Shown: positions 35,977 through 45,913, counted from the stretch's first letter. The stretch is DNA of 64,000 nt from CTSoil-075 sp964292325 (GCA_964292325.1 CAXYVG010000003.1:1-64000), one strand, 5' to 3'. The notes: generated by a model from the letters alone, not told the origin. Made by a program: numbers and translations.

Positions 35977-36119
35977 TTTATTCCGTCCTTTCCCTCATAC
36001 ACTCTATTCTAGCAACTAGTACAATGATGTAGCTATTGATCTTTCTATTCGGCAAAACATCAATGTTATCCTGCCAATAACAGTAAGAAACAATCAATAT
36101 ATTTCCATCCTTGGATGGG

Positions 36120-36154
36120 ATAAGGGGACAGGGAATTTTTCCCTGCCCCCTTAT
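36120..36154 (-). terminator. GC-rich hairpin after manC
   Basis: The minus strand forms a long stem from AATAAGGGGGCAGGGA to TCCCTGTCCCCTTAT. No long T run follows, so it may be an RNA-stabilising hairpin or a weak terminator between manC and manB. Confidence 0.55.
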
Positions 36155-36163
36155 TCTGCAGAT

Positions 36164-37546
36164 TTATGCTCTGCCATATACATCATCAAAACGCACAATA
36201 TCATCTTCCTCTAAATATTTGCCGTTTTGCACTTCAATAATTTCCAGCGGCAATCGTCCTGGATTTTCTAGGCGATGCTTCGTTGTCATTGGGATAAATA
36301 CACTCTCATTCTCATGCACCATCGTCACGGTATCACCAACCGTAACCTGCGCCGTACCGCCTGTCACGATCCAGTGCTCACTCCGATGATAATGCATTTG
36401 TAAACTCAGCTGCGCACCTTGATTGACGACGATCTTTTTCATCTTATAGCCAGGTCCCTCGCCAAGTACGGTATAGCTCCCCCAAGGGCGATACATCGTC
36501 GTATGCTCCTCCGCCTCACGGCGACCTCGTTTCTTGAGTTCACCCACTAGGTCCTTCACTTTTTGCGATTCACCTTTCTTGGCTACGACAATGACATCAT
36601 CGGTTTCCACTACCAACAAATCTTCCAGTCCAATCCCAGCAATCAAACGACTACGCCCTAAAATCAGCGAATTGGTGCAATCAAATTGCAAGCAGTCCCC
36701 CTTTAGCGCATTGCCATCTTTATCTTTCCCCAGCACATCATAAATGGCGTCCCACGAACCGATATCGTTCCAATAAGCCGTTAATGGGATAGTCACTACA
36801 CGATCCGATTTTTCAGCAATGGCATAATCAATCGAAATATTAGGCATATTCTCAAACTGCAGTTTCATGTCCTCGACACTAGCAGAGGCTAATTCATAAA
36901 TATCCATTTGATGAGCATTAAGTTCTCCCATCAAACAACCGATTGTCAGTGCAAACATCCCTGAATTCCAGTAGTAATTGCCAGCGGCTACATACTGTTC
37001 AGCAGTATCTCGATCCGGCTTTTCACGAAATGATTCCACACTATATCCTGCTCCACAAGGACCACCAGTCTGAATATAACCATAACCCGTTTCCGGTTTA
37101 TCAGGTTTTATACCAAACGTAACAATTTTATTTTGCGAAGCCATCTCAACAGCTTGTTGCACCGATTTAGCAAATACATCATTCGGACGGATAATATGAT
37201 CCGATGTCGAAATAAACATCACTTCATCCGATGCGCAGCCGAGTTCATCGAGACAATACCGTGCTGCCAAGGCGATGGCAGGCGCCGTATTACGAGCCAC
37301 CGGTTCTAATAAAATATGCGCATCGTTTGCGCTGCACTCCGCAAGTTCCGCTTGCACATGATGAATATAATCCTGATTGGTCACGATGACAATATCCGAG
37401 GGTTTCACCATCTTCATAAACCTCGTCACCGTCTGCGCCAATAAAGATTTATCAGAATCAATCTTCATAAACTGTTTCGGAAAACAAGTACGGGACAGCG
37501 GAAACAAACGAGTCCCACCGCCACCTGCTAAAATTATGATTTTCAA
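36164..37546 (-). CDS. manC: Mannose-1-phosphate guanylyltransferase/mannose-6-phosphate isomerase
   Basis: The 460-aa protein has an N-terminal nucleotidyltransferase domain (AGGGGTRLFPLSRTCFPKQF, about 7-26; ISTSDHII, FREKPDRDTA) and a C-terminal cupin isomerase domain (about 355-455; RPWGSYTVL, QLSLQMHYHRSEHWIV). It is the bifunctional type II enzyme making GDP-mannose. The start codon is TTG, with AGGAGG 8 nt upstream; no in-frame ATG fits better. It supplies gmd and fcl. Confidence 0.94.
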   Translation of the reverse strand: MKIIILAGGGGTRLFPLSRTCFPKQFMKIDSDKSLLAQTVTRFMKMVKPSDIVIVTNQDYIHHVQAELAECSANDAHILLEPVARNTAPAIALAARYCLDELGCASDEVMFISTSDHIIRPNDVFAKSVQQAVEMASQNKIVTFGIKPDKPETGYGYIQTGGPCGAGYSVESFREKPDRDTAEQYVAAGNYYWNSGMFALTIGCLMGELNAHQMDIYELASASVEDMKLQFENMPNISIDYAIAEKSDRVVTIPLTAYWNDIGSWDAIYDVLGKDKDGNALKGDCLQFDCTNSLILGRSRLIAGIGLEDLLVVETDDVIVVAKKGESQKVKDLVGELKKRGRREAEEHTTMYRPWGSYTVLGEGPGYKMKKIVVNQGAQLSLQMHYHRSEHWIVTGGTAQVTVGDTVTMVHENESVFIPMTTKHRLENPGRLPLEIIEVQNGKYLEEDDIVRFDDVYGRA

Positions 37547-37562
37547 AAAGTATGCCTCCTAT

Positions 37563-37598
37563 TCATTTCTTTCATTTCTTTCATTTCTTCCATTTCTC
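37563..37598. repeat. 10-bp tandem repeat in the manC leader
   Basis: About 3.6 copies of a TCATTTCTTT-type unit lie between the rfbD terminator and the manC ribosome binding site. They are noncoding. Confidence 0.7.
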
Positions 37599-37624
37599 TA
37601 TTATACCAATAATATCATAAAAAT

Positions 37625-37650
37625 AAAACAGCTGCAGCCTATGCCACAGC
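37625..37650 (-). terminator. Terminator after rfbD
   Basis: The minus strand shows ACGGCTG pairing with CAGCTGT, followed by TTTATTTTTATG. The stem is about 7 bp, moderate. Confidence 0.55.
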
Positions 37651-37656
37651 CGTACT

Positions 37657-38484
37657 TTATTTTATAAGATACTCCGCTAGTGCCTCCTGCCATGAGAGCA
37701 TGGGATCACCGACTGTCATACGCAGCATATAATTATCCAGCACAGAATGAGCCGGTCGTTTGGCTGGACGCGGGAATTCATCCGTGGTAACGGGTATTAC
37801 TTTAATATTTTTCCCTGTTAAACGGAAAATTTCACAAGCAAAATCATACCAGGAACACTGTCCTTGACACGTACCATGATACGTACCATATGCATCACTA
37901 GCAAGTAGTTTAAAAATGGCTTTCGTTAATTCTACGGTAGAAGTTGGCGTACCAATCTGATCATGCACTACCCGTAATGTATCATTTGTTTCCGCTAATT
38001 TAAGCATCGTACCAACAAAATTATTTCCCTCACCATAAAGCCATGCCGTACGAATGATATAGTGCCGCCCCAGTATTTCTTTAACAATCTGTTCACCTTG
38101 TAACTTCGTACTTCCATATACACTTTGCGGATTGGTTTGATCACATTCCCGGTACGGCATTTGACTTTGTCCATCAAATACATAATCCGTACTGACATAC
38201 ACCATCCGTGCCCCTGTTGCCAAACATCCGGCCGCAATATTCTGCGCGCCCACCACATTCACACGAAATGCACCATCTGCATCTGATTCCGCGCCATCGA
38301 CATTGGTATAAGCCGCGCAATGAATCACCGCATCCGGCTTTACATCACGGAAATAAGCTCGAACTGCAACTGCATCCGTAATATCCAGTACATCCGAATC
38401 AGTTAAGACCAGTTCATGTTCACTGCCTTGCCTCGCAATCTCTCTGCCCAATTGCCCATTGGCTCCTGTCACCAATATCTTCAT
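37657..38484 (-). CDS. rfbD: dTDP-4-dehydrorhamnose reductase
   Basis: The 275-aa short-chain dehydrogenase begins MKILVTGANGQLGREIARQG and has STDYVFDGQ and the YGSTK catalytic lysine motif, as in RmlD. It carries out the last step to dTDP-L-rhamnose. The open frame starts at 38526, but the ATG at 38484 has GGAGGG upstream, located in the rfbC 3' end. The gene starts 4 nt after rfbC. Confidence 0.94.
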   Translation of the reverse strand: MKILVTGANGQLGREIARQGSEHELVLTDSDVLDITDAVAVRAYFRDVKPDAVIHCAAYTNVDGAESDADGAFRVNVVGAQNIAAGCLATGARMVYVSTDYVFDGQSQMPYRECDQTNPQSVYGSTKLQGEQIVKEILGRHYIIRTAWLYGEGNNFVGTMLKLAETNDTLRVVHDQIGTPTSTVELTKAIFKLLASDAYGTYHGTCQGQCSWYDFACEIFRLTGKNIKVIPVTTDEFPRPAKRPAHSVLDNYMLRMTVGDPMLSWQEALAEYLIK

Positions 38485-38488
38485 GATC

Positions 38489-39046
38489 TCATCCCTCCAT
38501 CGCTGGTAAACGCTCAATAGAAACATCTTGCAGCCTTGGATACACCTGATCTTTCTCGGATAAAAGAATATCTTGCAACGGCCACTTTATACCTATATCA
38601 GGATCATTCCACATAATTCCACCTTCAGCACTTGGCGTATATACATCCGTACATTTATAGGTAAAATACGTAGTATCACTGAGTACACAAAAACCATGAG
38701 CAAATCCAGGCGGAACCCACAATTGACGATGATTTTCTCCCGAAAGCGCTACCCCTGTCCACTGTCCAAATGTCGGTGACCCCACACGTATATCCACCGC
38801 TACATCAAACACCTCACCATGCACAACGGACACCAATTTCCCTTGGGTATTGGGTTGTTGATAATGAAGTCCTCTCAGTACCCCACGCGTAGAAAACGAT
38901 AAATTATCTTGGACAAACGGTCCCTTAATACCAATCGCCTCATACTTTTCCTGTCGCCAAGTTTCCTGAAAAAATCCCCGCGCATCACCAAATACTTTTG
39001 GTTCAACAATAAGGACTCCCGGTAAATTTGTCTCTATTACTTTCAT
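38489..39046 (-). CDS. rfbC: dTDP-4-dehydrorhamnose 3,5-epimerase
   Basis: The 185-aa cupin-fold enzyme has GDARGFFQETWRQEKYEAIG, QDNLSFSTRGVLRGLHYQQP (catalytic histidine) and VDIRVGSPTFGQW. A GTG three codons upstream overlaps the rfbA stop, but the ATG at 39046 has better spacing from GGGGAG. It is part of the tightly packed rfbBACD block. Confidence 0.94.
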   Translation of the reverse strand: MKVIETNLPGVLIVEPKVFGDARGFFQETWRQEKYEAIGIKGPFVQDNLSFSTRGVLRGLHYQQPNTQGKLVSVVHGEVFDVAVDIRVGSPTFGQWTGVALSGENHRQLWVPPGFAHGFCVLSDTTYFTYKCTDVYTPSAEGGIMWNDPDIGIKWPLQDILLSEKDQVYPRLQDVSIERLPAMEG

Positions 39047-39051
39047 ATCAT

Positions 39052-39927
39052 TCACTCCCCAGCCAATTGTAATAAATATTGTCCATACCCATTTTTCTTC
39101 ATCACATCACCTAGTGACCGTAACTCACTCCGAGAAATATACCCCATCCGATAGGCACTTTCTTCGGGACAAGCCACCATCAATCCTTGCCGTTCTTGTA
39201 TCGTCGCAATATAGTTAGAAGCCTGTAACAACGAATCATGCGTACCCGTATCGAGCCAAGCATAGCCACGACCTAACGTTTCCACCCGAAGTGTTTTTTG
39301 TTCTAAATATAAACGATTCAAATCTGTAATTTCCAGTTCTCCGCGAACTGATGGTGTAAGAGATTTAGCAAACTCCACTACACGCTGATCATAAAAATAT
39401 AGACCCGTAACAGCATAATGAGACTTTGGCTCTTGCGGTTTTTCCTCTAGGCTCACAGCCTGTCCATCATCAGCAAACTCAACGACCCCATAACGCTTAG
39501 GATCTTTCACCCAATATGCAAATACCGTTGCTCCGCTCTCATGTTGAGCCGCCTGTTGCAATTTTTTACTAAACCCATAGCCATAGAAAATATTATCACC
39601 AAGTACTAGGGCGCAACGATCATTGCCAATAAACTCTTCCCCAATAATAAAAGCCTGCGCTAATCCATCCGGACTCGGCTGCACAGCATATGATAGCCTA
39701 ATCCCCCACTGCTCACCAGTACCAAGTAAACTTTGAAAGCACTGTTGCTCATGAGGAGTAGTAATGACCAAAATATCACGAATCCCTGCGAGCATCAACG
39801 TCGTCAACGGATAGTAAATCATCGGTTTATCATATACCGGCACCAGTTGCTTGCTAATTGATTTTGTGATCGGATAAAGACGAGTACCAGACCCACCTGC
39901 TAGTATGATTCCCTTCGTCACTGCCAT
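39052..39927 (-). CDS. rfbA: Glucose-1-phosphate thymidylyltransferase
   Basis: The 291-aa enzyme has LAGGSGTRLYPITKSISKQL and PVYDKPMIYYPL, SYAVQPSPDGLAQAF and VLGDNIFYG, all RmlA signatures. It makes dTDP-glucose, the first step to dTDP-L-rhamnose. The ATG at 39927 overlaps the end of rfbB by 10 nt and has an AAGGAGG site. Confidence 0.96.
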   Translation of the reverse strand: MAVTKGIILAGGSGTRLYPITKSISKQLVPVYDKPMIYYPLTTLMLAGIRDILVITTPHEQQCFQSLLGTGEQWGIRLSYAVQPSPDGLAQAFIIGEEFIGNDRCALVLGDNIFYGYGFSKKLQQAAQHESGATVFAYWVKDPKRYGVVEFADDGQAVSLEEKPQEPKSHYAVTGLYFYDQRVVEFAKSLTPSVRGELEITDLNRLYLEQKTLRVETLGRGYAWLDTGTHDSLLQASNYIATIQERQGLMVACPEESAYRMGYISRSELRSLGDVMKKNGYGQYLLQLAGE

Positions 39928-40994
39928 GATGCGCCCTCCTTATTCCCAATCCCTAAGCGTTCACGACGATAGCTACCATCGGTTACTCGTTTGCACCAAT
40001 CGGCATTCTGCAAATACCACTCTACCGTTTTGATAATCCCTGTTTCAAACGTTTCAGTTGGCACCCAACCTAGTTCTTTTTGAATCTTCGATGCATCAAT
40101 TGCATACCTTAGATCATGACCTGGACGATCTTTTACAAAAGTAATCTGTTCGCGATAGGATACTCCATCAGCGCGAGGACTTTTTGCATCCAAAACATCG
40201 CACAACGTATGGACAATACTCAGATTCGTCTTCTCGTTATGTCCACCCACATTATATTTTTCACCTGGAACCCCTTTGGTTAGCACTGTCAAAATGGCAC
40301 GGCAATGATCTTCAACATAGAGCCAGTCCCGTACATTCTGCCCTGTACCATAGACAGGAAGTGATTTTTCATCGAGTGCATTAAGAATCATCAGCGGAAT
40401 TAACTTTTCAGGAAAATGATACGGCCCGTAATTATTAGAGCAATTCGTCATTAAAACAGGTAAACCATACGTATGATAGTAAGCCCGCACTAAATGATCA
40501 GAAGATGCCTTAGATGCCGAATACGGGGAATTCGGTGCATAAGGTGTTTCTTCTGTAAAATAACCAGTCTCACCAAGTGAACCATATACCTCATCAGTAG
40601 AAACATGTAAAAATCGAAACCGATTCTTAGCCTCTTCCGCAAGATTACTCCAGTACTTTCTCGAACCTTCTAATAAGGAAAAAGTTCCATTAATATTCGT
40701 TTGAATAAAAGGTGCAGGGCTATCAATCGAGCGATCCACATGCGACTCCGCTGCAAAATGAGCGATCACATCCGGTTGGTATTCACTAAAAACCTTCTCA
40801 ACTAAAGACGAATCACAAATATCACCATGAATAAAGGTATAACGAGGATCATTTTCTATATCTCGCAGTGAATCTAAATTTCCTGCATATGTTAGCTTAT
40901 CTAAGTTCATAATATGTATATTGTTATTTTGTAACGCAATGCGAATAAAATTACTACCAATAAAGCCGGCTCCGCCAGTAACAAGTATTTTCAT
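39918..40994 (-). CDS. rfbB: dTDP-glucose 4,6-dehydratase
   Basis: The 358-aa extended SDR begins MKILVTGGAGFIGSNFIRIA and has HVSTDEVYGSLGE, YSASKASSDHLVRAY and NCSNNYGPYHFPEKLIPL, the RmlB set with the T-D-E dehydration triad. The frame extends to 41126 through the preceding terminator, so the ATG at 40994 is used. It overlaps rfbA by 10 nt. Confidence 0.95.
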   Translation of the reverse strand: MKILVTGGAGFIGSNFIRIALQNNNIHIMNLDKLTYAGNLDSLRDIENDPRYTFIHGDICDSSLVEKVFSEYQPDVIAHFAAESHVDRSIDSPAPFIQTNINGTFSLLEGSRKYWSNLAEEAKNRFRFLHVSTDEVYGSLGETGYFTEETPYAPNSPYSASKASSDHLVRAYYHTYGLPVLMTNCSNNYGPYHFPEKLIPLMILNALDEKSLPVYGTGQNVRDWLYVEDHCRAILTVLTKGVPGEKYNVGGHNEKTNLSIVHTLCDVLDAKSPRADGVSYREQITFVKDRPGHDLRYAIDASKIQKELGWVPTETFETGIIKTVEWYLQNADWCKRVTDGSYRRERLGIGNKEGASWQ

Positions 40995-41051
40995 AATCAA
41001 CCCCCATATCAATAAATCTTCTATATTGTAACAAAAATAATGCAAAAATAA

Positions 41052-41079
41052 AACAGTCACAGTAAAAACCGCGACTGTT
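41052..41079 (-). terminator. Terminator between fcl and rfbB
   Basis: AACAGTC pairs with GACTGTT, extended by a weaker inner part. The minus-strand tail is TTTATTTTTGC. Confidence 0.7.
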
Positions 41080-41085
41080 AAAATA

Positions 41086-42009
41086 TTATCGTCCCTCAAA
41101 CCACGTATATGTCTGCTCAATACCATCTCTAAGCGAAGTCTTAGCCTGCCAACCTAGTGCACTCAATTTGCTCACATCAAGGCGTTTTACTGGTGTACCA
41201 TCTGGCTTACTAGCATCATATACAATTTGGCCTTTAAACCCAGTAACATCAGCTATCATACTTGACAATTCAGCTATCGTTACATCACTACCTGTACCAA
41301 TATTAACAATCTCACGATCACTGTAGTTTTGCATCAAGAAATAGCAGGCCTCTGCCATATCATCTACACATAGAAACTCACGTCGCGGCTTACCGCTGCC
41401 CCACACAGTAACCGATGGACTACTTTGCTCTTTGGCCTCATGAAACTTACGAAGTAAAGCAGGAAGAACATGCGAAGTTTCTAAATCAAAATTATCGTTA
41501 ATACCATATAAATTAGTTGGCATCACGGATATAAAATCATCGCCATACTGCTGGCGATATGCCTGACACATCTTAATCCCAGCGATCTTAGCAATTGCAT
41601 AGGACTCATTCGTCGGTTCTAATTCACCAGTCAGTAGATATTCTTCTTTTAATGGTTGTGGTGCAAACTTGGGGTAAATACATGAGCTTCCTAAAAACAT
41701 CAACTTCGTCACACCATACTGATGTGCAGCCTGAATCACATTATTTTGAATTAACAGGTTATCATAAATAAACTCGGCAGGATAAGTATTATTAGCATGA
41801 ATCCCGCCAACCTTCGCTGCTGCTAAGAAAACAAATTCCGGACGTTCTGCACTAAAGAATTCATTCACTAACACCTGGTTGCGCAAATCAAGCTCTTTAC
41901 TTGTCCGCTCAATAATATTAGTATATCCTTCATTTCGTAATCTTCGAACAATGGCCGAACCAACCAATCCTCGACTGCCTGCTACATAAATTTTAGCATT
42001 GATATCCAT
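41086..42009 (-). CDS. fcl: GDP-L-fucose synthase
   Basis: The 307-aa epimerase/reductase begins MDINAKIYVAGSRGLVGSAI, with LGSSCIYPKFAPQPLKEEYL and the catalytic YAIAK typical of WcaG/Fcl. It converts GDP-4-keto-6-deoxymannose to GDP-L-fucose using NADPH. The ATG at 42009 has GAGGGATAG upstream; the longer frame overlaps gmd. It is paired with gmd as usual. Confidence 0.95.
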   Translation of the reverse strand: MDINAKIYVAGSRGLVGSAIVRRLRNEGYTNIIERTSKELDLRNQVLVNEFFSAERPEFVFLAAAKVGGIHANNTYPAEFIYDNLLIQNNVIQAAHQYGVTKLMFLGSSCIYPKFAPQPLKEEYLLTGELEPTNESYAIAKIAGIKMCQAYRQQYGDDFISVMPTNLYGINDNFDLETSHVLPALLRKFHEAKEQSSPSVTVWGSGKPRREFLCVDDMAEACYFLMQNYSDREIVNIGTGSDVTIAELSSMIADVTGFKGQIVYDASKPDGTPVKRLDVSKLSALGWQAKTSLRDGIEQTYTWFEGR

Positions 42010-42046
42010 GACTATCCCTCCTGATATTTTAAAGACACCGTCTAAA

Positions 42047-43153
42047 CTACTCATTAAAAGAATTTACACGATATCCATGTTCTTTGCACAATACATCACG
42101 TTCAGCTGCTTTTAAATCCTCTTCCACCATCATGCAAACCAGTTGTTGTAATGTGGTCTTAGGTGTCCATCCCAGCTTTTCTTTCGCTTTAGTTGGATCG
42201 CCCAACAGCAATTCCACTTCTGTCGGGCGGAAATAACGAGGATCAACCTGCACTAGTACATCACCTGTAGCTGCATCCATCCCTTTTTCATCCACGCCGT
42301 TTCCCTGCCACACCATATCAATACCAACATGTTTAAATGCCAATTCAACAAACTCACGTACAGTATGCATTTCACCAGTAGCAATGACAAAATCCTCTGC
42401 CTGTTCTTGCTGCAATATCATCCACATCGCTTTTACATAATCGCCAGCATAACCCCAGTCCCGTTTGGAATCTAAATTCCCCAAATATAGATTTTTCTGT
42501 AGTCCTAGTTTAACGCGAGCGACTGCCCTAGTAATCTTTCGCGTAACAAAGGTTTCACCGCGAATTGGCGACTCATGATTAAACAAGATACCGTTACATG
42601 CATATATACCATAAGCTTCACGATAATTTACAGTAATCCAATAGCCATACATCTTCGCTACTGCATAAGGACTGCGTGGATAAAAAGGCGTAGTTTCTTT
42701 CTGTGGTGTTTCTTGTACCAAACCATATAATTCGCTAGTAGACGCTTGATAAAATTTAGTCTTCTTCTCTAAACCTAAAATACGAATGGCTTCTAAAATT
42801 CTCAGCGTACCAATCCCATCAGCATTAGCTGTATATTCAGGCGTATCAAATGAAACCTGTACATGACTCATTGCAGCCAGATTATAAATTTCGTCAGGCT
42901 GTACCTGCTGAATAATACGGATTAAATTAGTTGAGTCAGTAAGATCACCATAATGCATGAAAAATTTTACATCGTCTTCATGCACATCTTTATATAAGTG
43001 ATCAATTCGAGCTGTATTGAAAAGTGAACTACGGCGCTTAATGCCGTGTACAATATAACCTTTCTTCAGTAAAAACTCTGCTAAATAAGCTCCATCCTGA
43101 CCGGTAATACCGGTAATTAAGGCTACCTTGCTCATTTTATCATTTGATTTCAT
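42047..43153 (-). CDS. gmd: GDP-mannose 4,6-dehydratase
   Basis: The 368-aa extended SDR has ALITGITGQDGAYLAEFLL, FYQASTSELYGLVQ, SPYAVAKMYGYWITVNYREA and LFNHESPIRGETFVTRK, all GMD hallmarks. It makes GDP-4-keto-6-deoxy-D-mannose, the precursor of GDP-L-fucose. The ATG at 43153 has a GGAG site at good spacing. A decayed second copy is seen at 44625-44880. Confidence 0.96.
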   Translation of the reverse strand: MKSNDKMSKVALITGITGQDGAYLAEFLLKKGYIVHGIKRRSSLFNTARIDHLYKDVHEDDVKFFMHYGDLTDSTNLIRIIQQVQPDEIYNLAAMSHVQVSFDTPEYTANADGIGTLRILEAIRILGLEKKTKFYQASTSELYGLVQETPQKETTPFYPRSPYAVAKMYGYWITVNYREAYGIYACNGILFNHESPIRGETFVTRKITRAVARVKLGLQKNLYLGNLDSKRDWGYAGDYVKAMWMILQQEQAEDFVIATGEMHTVREFVELAFKHVGIDMVWQGNGVDEKGMDAATGDVLVQVDPRYFRPTEVELLLGDPTKAKEKLGWTPKTTLQQLVCMMVEEDLKAAERDVLCKEHGYRVNSFNE

Positions 43154-43198
43154 CAACTATCACTCCTATTTTTATTTGATATCGATTCTACCATTTCA

Positions 43199-44365
43199 TC
43201 AATCCCTACAATACAAATCCCTTGTATATACTTTATCTGCCACATCTTTCATATCATCTGACATCCTGTTTACTACAATCACATCGGATATCTTCTTGAA
43301 TTCCACTAAATCTCTAATGACTCTTGAATTATAAAAATAATCTTCCTTTAATGCAGGTTCATAAACGACCACTTCAATCCCTTTGGCCTTCATGCGCTTC
43401 ATGACTCCTTGAATGGATGATTGTCTAAAGTTATCTGAATTTGTTTTCATGGTTAATCGATAAATACCTACGATATTAGGTTTTCTGGATAATATCATAT
43501 CTGCGATATGGTCTTTTCTCGTTCTATTAGCATCGACAATGGCCGCCATGATATTATTGGGCACATCCGCATAGTTTGCTAATAGTTGTTTTGTATCCTT
43601 GGGCAAGCAATACCCACCATAACCAAAGGATGGATTGTTATAATGACTTCCAATACGAGGGTCTAGACATACCCCTTCTATGATTTGCTGCGCATTTAAT
43701 CCCCTTACCTCTGCATAGGTATCCAGCTCATTAAAGTACGCCACTCGCATAGCTAGATATGTATTAGCAAACAGTTTGATTGCCTCGGCTTCTGTGGAAT
43801 TAGTAAATAATACTGGTATATCTTCTTTAATGGCTCCTTGTATGAACAAATCTGCAAACATTTTTGCTCTTTCCGATTGTTCTCCTACAATAATACGTGA
43901 AGGATATAAATTATCGTATAAAGCTTTTCCTTCCCTTAAGAACTCTGGTGAAAAAATAATATTATCTGTTTCAAACATCTTTCTTACTTTCTCAGTATAC
44001 CCCACTGGAACTGTTGATTTTATGATCATAACTGCATTTGGATTAATTGACAATACATTGGCTATAACAGCTTCAACAGTCCTCGTATTAAAATAATTCT
44101 TATCTGCATCGTAATTAGTCGGAGTAGCGATAATAACATAATCTGCATCTTTATAAGCTGCATAAATATCCGTTGTTGCCGTTAAATTTAAATCCCTTGT
44201 TGCTAAATATTCTTCAAGTTCTTTATCACAGATCGGTGATTTGCGTTTATTAATCATATCCACTTTTTCTTGGATAATATCAAGTGCTATTACTTCGTTA
44301 TGTTGTGCCAGTAATACGACATTGGATAAACCGACGTAGCCAGATCCAGCTATTGTGATTTTCAT
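43199..44365 (-). CDS. ugd: UDP-glucose 6-dehydrogenase
   Basis: The 388-aa dehydrogenase has the NAD motif IAGSGYVGLSNVVLLAQ, the segment IIKSTVPVGYT and the catalytic cysteine in GYGGYCLPKDTKQL. It has the length of the short bacterial Ugd type. It oxidises UDP-glucose twice to UDP-glucuronate. It is encoded next to the gmd-fcl pair and a gmd pseudogene, so this junction has been rearranged. Confidence 0.95.
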   Translation of the reverse strand: MKITIAGSGYVGLSNVVLLAQHNEVIALDIIQEKVDMINKRKSPICDKELEEYLATRDLNLTATTDIYAAYKDADYVIIATPTNYDADKNYFNTRTVEAVIANVLSINPNAVMIIKSTVPVGYTEKVRKMFETDNIIFSPEFLREGKALYDNLYPSRIIVGEQSERAKMFADLFIQGAIKEDIPVLFTNSTEAEAIKLFANTYLAMRVAYFNELDTYAEVRGLNAQQIIEGVCLDPRIGSHYNNPSFGYGGYCLPKDTKQLLANYADVPNNIMAAIVDANRTRKDHIADMILSRKPNIVGIYRLTMKTNSDNFRQSSIQGVMKRMKAKGIEVVVYEPALKEDYFYNSRVIRDLVEFKKISDVIVVNRMSDDMKDVADKVYTRDLYCRD

Positions 44366-44624
44366 TTTGCAACCCCTTTCATGTCAATGGAGTATATAGT
44401 TAACGTCCTAATCTTTCATTTTACATTAAAATCTACTCTACCAAATTCAGACATGCAATACCTATTCCAAGCCTTTTTTCGGTGTATCTCTTAGCTAAAC
44501 AACCTAACAAAAATTGATCATACGTCCGTCTTAGGCTATGAGTCAATACAACACTACATCTTTCTTAGCAGTCTATAAATCTTCATGTACTATCAGCAAC
44601 CTGTTCAAACGAAACTATTTTGGA

Positions 44625-44880
44625 TTCTCAGCCCAATTTGACTTTGGCTTTGCCAGGATCTCCTAAAAGCAAATTAATTTCTGTCGGACAGAAACAACGT
44701 GGATCAACTTCGACTATAATTTCGTCGTTGGCTTTATTTAATCCTTGTTCCTATACTCCACGACCTTGACAAATCTCCATTTTTGTTTTGCATCTAGGCA
44801 AATCTCTTACCAATAACAAAGGTTTAGCCCCACAGTGGCGATCATGATTGAATCATATCCCATTGCAAGCGTATATTCCA
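44625..44880 (-). pseudogene. Decayed second GDP-mannose 4,6-dehydratase gene
   Basis: The minus strand translates to fragments of GMD: near the left end VEVDPRCFCPTEINLLLGDP and GKAKVKLG, matching the intact enzyme's VQVDPRYFRPTEVELLLGDP and TKAKEKLGW. Towards the right end are GIYACNGI and FNHD, matching GIYACNGILFNHESPIRG. Stops and internal deletions break the frame, and only about the last third of the gene is recognisable. The other parts of 44366-44905 show no other gene. Confidence 0.8.
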
Positions 44881-44905
44881 CACGTTTCGCAATTTATTAT
44901 ATAAC

Positions 44906-45898
44906 TTATGGAGAGCAGTGTTTTATATTCTTCTTATATGTTATTACTTTATTGAATTCTATAATAATCGTTATAATAAAACACCCCATTAATTTAGTGA
45001 AGATTTTAATCGCTCCGCTGATTGGCATTCCACTGTTAATAAGAAATATAACAATAGCATTTGGTATATATCCAGTAAGTGGATAAAAATAGAATGAATT
45101 AGCACCAACATAACTTAATATTCCTGAGACCTTCCACCTTTTTATATACCTAGACACTCCTATTACACAATAAATACCGCAAAGGGCCACAAGATAAGTC
45201 CAAACAATATCGAAGGCACGATTGCTGTTAAAATCAAGAACGCCCCCATTGAGTTTGATTATTATTACCGAACCTACAATGCTAACAATTGCTGCTCCAA
45301 TGAAAGGTAGAAGTTTCAACCCTGTACGGTATACCCCTGCTTTATTTGCCCAATAACCAATTGAATAAAAACCTAATGCATACAACGATGGAGCAATTTT
45401 AAACAATGAGCCTATTCTCAAAACATTTCCAATATAGCCAATAATTACGCATATTCCAATAAGTATATACAATATCATAGCATTTTTACAAATATGGCAG
45501 AGCAACAGGAAAATAGTATCCACAAGAAACAATGAGAAAAAAAACCAAAGGATGTCATTCCCACCCTGCCCAGTTACTATACCAATAAGGCTTTTTATCA
45601 AAAATTCTTTTCCAAGATCCAGGATTAAATAATCTGACAAGATAAACATTACTGAATAGACTATATATGGAATTATTAAATGTTTTACTTTTTTTAGAAT
45701 AAACTCTTTTAATGCCAACTGCTTTGGCTTAACAAAATATCCAGACAAATAGAAGAACAATGGCATATGAAACGAAAAAATCCAAAGTCTTATGTTCTCT
45801 GGGATACTAGGCATGTGTCCCATAACAACAAAAATTATTCCAATTCCTTTTGCTATATCTACCCATTCTATACGATTGTTTTTCATCTCTGTATTCAT
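44906..45898 (-). CDS. Acyltransferase 3 family membrane protein
   Basis: The 330-aa protein has about ten hydrophobic segments. It begins with EWVDIAKGIGIIFVVMGHMP, containing the family histidine, followed by FSFHMPLFFYLSGYF. This is the OafA/WecH-type acyltransferase family that O-acetylates surface polysaccharides at the inner membrane. The start ATG at 45898 has GAGGGGAAGG upstream. Specificity is unknown; a second, different member lies at 57454-58503. Confidence 0.9.
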   Translation of the reverse strand: MNTEMKNNRIEWVDIAKGIGIIFVVMGHMPSIPENIRLWIFSFHMPLFFYLSGYFVKPKQLALKEFILKKVKHLIIPYIVYSVMFILSDYLILDLGKEFLIKSLIGIVTGQGGNDILWFFFSLFLVDTIFLLLCHICKNAMILYILIGICVIIGYIGNVLRIGSLFKIAPSLYALGFYSIGYWANKAGVYRTGLKLLPFIGAAIVSIVGSVIIIKLNGGVLDFNSNRAFDIVWTYLVALCGIYCVIGVSRYIKRWKVSGILSYVGANSFYFYPLTGYIPNAIVIFLINSGMPISGAIKIFTKLMGCFIITIIIEFNKVITYKKNIKHCSP

Positions 45899-45913
45899 AT
45901 GTCCTTCCCCTCT

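Noticed and set aside
40994..41126. N-terminal extension of rfbB
   Set aside because: It would run through a terminator; the internal ATG gives the exact family start.
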